From: Firmicutes bacterium UBA3910 | GTDB lineage: Bacteria > Bacillota > Limnochordia > Darwinibacteriales > Darwinibacteriaceae | Reading direction: 5' to 3' | Length of the DNA: 6,281 nt | Assembly: GCA_002391465.1 (NCBI GenBank) | Contig: DGFC01000165.1 | Location: 1 to 6,281 of the forward strand | In this document: one piece after another, positions 4,525 to 6,281 of the stretch | How positions within the stretch are numbered: the first letter of the stretch is position 1 | Layout of the letters: every line of letters starts with the position of its first letter | Made by a program: the position numbers and the translations under genes | Notes under the pieces: model-generated | What the model was told of the DNA's origin: nothing | Database searches by the model: none | Seen by the model: the letters and a program-made list of their open reading frames with translations, nothing else

Positions 4525-6281
4525 TTAGAACGGCAGTTCTACCACGTCACCTTTAATGGTGAGGATGGTGGAGAGAGGTGCCTTGCCGGTCAGTTCGATA
4601 CTGCGGGCATCTGGTTGGCTGCCGCCAACGTAGATCTCGATGCGGCCCGGTTCCACCAGGCAGCGGCCTTCCTCATCGAAGATGGCTAACTGGCGTGGGT
4701 TCAAGGTGAATTCCACTACCTTTTCTTCGCCGGCTGCGAGATTTACACGTTTAAACCCTTGTAGATCGAAGATAGGGGTCTTAACAGAAGCGTCTAAATG
4801 TTTTACATACAATTGAACAACTTCATCACCTGAACAGGAACTTTCGTTTTTGACACGAATTGATACTGTGACATCTTCACCGCTGTTAATCTCAGCGCTG
4901 GAGAGGGTGAGGTCGCTGTAAGCGAATTCACTGTAGCTCAGACCGTATCCAAACGGATAGAGCGGCTCTTCGGTCATGTAACGATAGGTACGTCCATCCA
5001 TGTCATAGTTCGTTATATCAGGCACTTGGTCCAGAGATTTGACGAAGGTGACAGGCAGACGGCCAGCCGGGTTGTAATCGCCGAAAATAACGTCTGCGAT
5101 AGCATTGCCGCCCTCTTCGCCAGGATACCAGGCTTGGATGATAGCCGGGACGTTCTCCTGGGCCCAGTTGACTGCCAGGGGACTTCCGCTGAACAGTACC
5201 AGGACAACAGGTTTACCAGTGGCTTGGATTGCCTCCAACAGCTCGTTCTGCATACCGGGCATATCCAGCGTCAGTTTGTCGCCACCACCGTCGGACATGG
5301 CTGCTTCTCCCTCTTCGCCTTCCAAGGCAGGGGAGATACCCATGCACATGATTACGGCGTCTGCCCTTTCGGCCATGGCCAAGGCTTCGGCGAATCCATG
5401 GGCCGGGCTGTTGCCCCAGTAACCGACTTCAGTTGTGGTTAGGTCGCAGCCTTCAGCATACAGGACACGGGTATTAGGTTCTACCTTGTTCCTGATACCG
5501 TCCAGGGCGGTAACAAGCTTGGTGGAAGTGCCGAAGTAGTTGCCGATTAAGACGTGCTGCGATGCGGCGTTAGGACCAATGACAGCGATAGTCTTCAGGT
5601 CTTTGCTCAAGGGGAGGAGGTTGTTCTCGTTCTTGAGCAGGACGATGGATTCTTGAGCCATTTCGCGCGCCTTTGCCCGATGTTCATCACTGGCTAGGAT
5701 TTCGTAAGGAAGCTGCGCGTAGGGAACTTCCTCGTCAGGATCGAATAGACCGAGCCTGAACTTGGTCCGGAGTAATCTGGCGAGTGCCGTGTCAATCGTC
5801 TCTTCGTCGATGAGGCCTTGCTCTACAGCCTTGACCAGGCTGGGGAACACCCAACCGCAGTTGAGGTCGCAGCCGTTGTTAACAGCCAACGCGGCAGATT
5901 CTTCCGGAGTTTCGGTTAGCTTGTGGTTGGCGTGGATGTCATGGATTGCACCGCAGTCGGACACAACATGTCCCTCGAAGCCCCACTGTTCGCGCAGGAT
6001 TTTCTGCAGCAGTGTTGGGCTGGCACAGCAAGCCTCACCGTTAGTTCTGTTGTAAGCGCCCATTACAGATTCTACCTTTGCCTCGACTACTAAGTCTCTA
6101 AAGGCGGGCAGATAGGTTTCATACATATCTTTCAGACTTGCTTTGGCATCGAACTCATGCCGTAGGTTTTCCGGACCGCTGTGTACGGCAAAGTGCTTAG
6201 CGCAAGCGGCGGCTTTGAGATAATTCTCATCATCACCCTGCAGCCCTTTGACAAATGCGACGCCCATACGACCTGTTAGGT
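4525..6281 (-). CDS. Glycoside hydrolase family 3 beta-xylosidase/beta-glucosidase, N-terminus missing
   Basis: A retaining exo-glycosidase that would cut beta-linked xylose or glucose from oligosaccharide ends. The frame is open to the window edge (codons L-T-G-R precede the Met at 6267), so that Met is internal; LTGRMGVAFVKGLQG is a conserved barrel segment, and family length suggests roughly 110-130 residues are missing. Numbering from the Met: K24-H25 in KHFAVHSGPE binds substrate; the nucleophile is Asp104 in VVSDCGAI; the second alpha/beta domain runs from about 208 to 440; the probable acid/base Glu is in LEGEEGE (315-321); and a C-terminal fibronectin-III-like domain lies at about 482-551. 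SDCGAI, the MGAYNRTNGEACCAS block and GCDLNCG resemble the XarB/plant-type beta-xylosidase branch more than classical BglX, but members of this branch cleave several sugars, so specificity stays open. The C-terminus is complete (ends ELPF, TAA at 4527-4525). Whether a signal peptide exists cannot be judged. Confidence 0.96.
   Translation of the reverse strand, partial: LTGRMGVAFVKGLQGDDENYLKAAACAKHFAVHSGPENLRHEFDAKASLKDMYETYLPAFRDLVVEAKVESVMGAYNRTNGEACCASPTLLQKILREQWGFEGHVVSDCGAIHDIHANHKLTETPEESAALAVNNGCDLNCGWVFPSLVKAVEQGLIDEETIDTALARLLRTKFRLGLFDPDEEVPYAQLPYEILASDEHRAKAREMAQESIVLLKNENNLLPLSKDLKTIAVIGPNAASQHVLIGNYFGTSTKLVTALDGIRNKVEPNTRVLYAEGCDLTTTEVGYWGNSPAHGFAEALAMAERADAVIMCMGISPALEGEEGEAAMSDGGGDKLTLDMPGMQNELLEAIQATGKPVVLVLFSGSPLAVNWAQENVPAIIQAWYPGEEGGNAIADVIFGDYNPAGRLPVTFVKSLDQVPDITNYDMDGRTYRYMTEEPLYPFGYGLSYSEFAYSDLTLSSAEINSGEDVTVSIRVKNESSCSGDEVVQLYVKHLDASVKTPIFDLQGFKRVNLAAGEEKVVEFTLNPRQLAIFDEEGRCLVEPGRIEIYVGGSQPDARSIELTGKAPLSTILTIKGDVVELPF

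Noticed and set aside
5026..5442. Plus-strand open frame of 138 codons opposite the GH3 gene.
   Set aside because: Antisense shadow of the conserved GH3 second domain; no homology and no ribosome site seen.

Overview
The window looks like the edge of a metagenomic or draft-genome contig from an anaerobic, low-to-mid GC member of the Bacillota (Clostridia or Limnochordia-like; the class is a guess). The signs are AGGAGG-type ribosome sites at 6-10 nt spacing, sigma-A-like promoters, strong Rho-independent terminators with T tracts, and Paenibacillus/Clostridia-style LplB/LplC sugar permeases. Bases 1-19 are not genomic: they are the Tn5 mosaic end used in Nextera library preparation, so the contig begins at base 20.

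Layout, left to right. The first 60 genomic bases (20-79, + strand) are the last 19 codons and stop of an LplB-type ABC permease. Next is a complete LplC/YtcP-type permease (108-1013, +), closed by a 14-bp-stem terminator (1036-1073). A non-coding stretch of about 225 bases and a minus-strand terminator separate it from a convergent methyl-accepting chemotaxis protein (1370-2947, -). Upstream of that, also on the minus strand, are an alpha/beta-hydrolase resembling acetyl-xylan esterases (3234-4271) and a 5'-truncated glycoside hydrolase family 3 enzyme (4525-6281) that runs off the right edge. The three minus-strand genes appear to be separate transcription units: a hairpin lies after each, and candidate promoters lie before the esterase and the chemoreceptor.

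How they may work together (inference): the permeases would import plant-cell-wall oligosaccharides. The esterase, which has no signal peptide, would remove acyl (probably acetyl) groups inside the cell. The GH3 enzyme, of the beta-xylosidase/beta-glucosidase type with the SDCGAI nucleophile motif, would release monosaccharides. The chemoreceptor could guide cells toward the same substrates. The theme fits acetylated hemicellulose (xylan) use, but no substrate can be proven from sequence.

I see no undescribed multi-gene system. The points most worth a second look are the adapter remnant with the false protein start it creates, the hidden permease tail, and the interleaved opposing promoters with a tandem heptamer repeat upstream of the esterase. 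There are no tRNA or rRNA genes, CRISPR arrays, insertion sequences or recognisable riboswitches.
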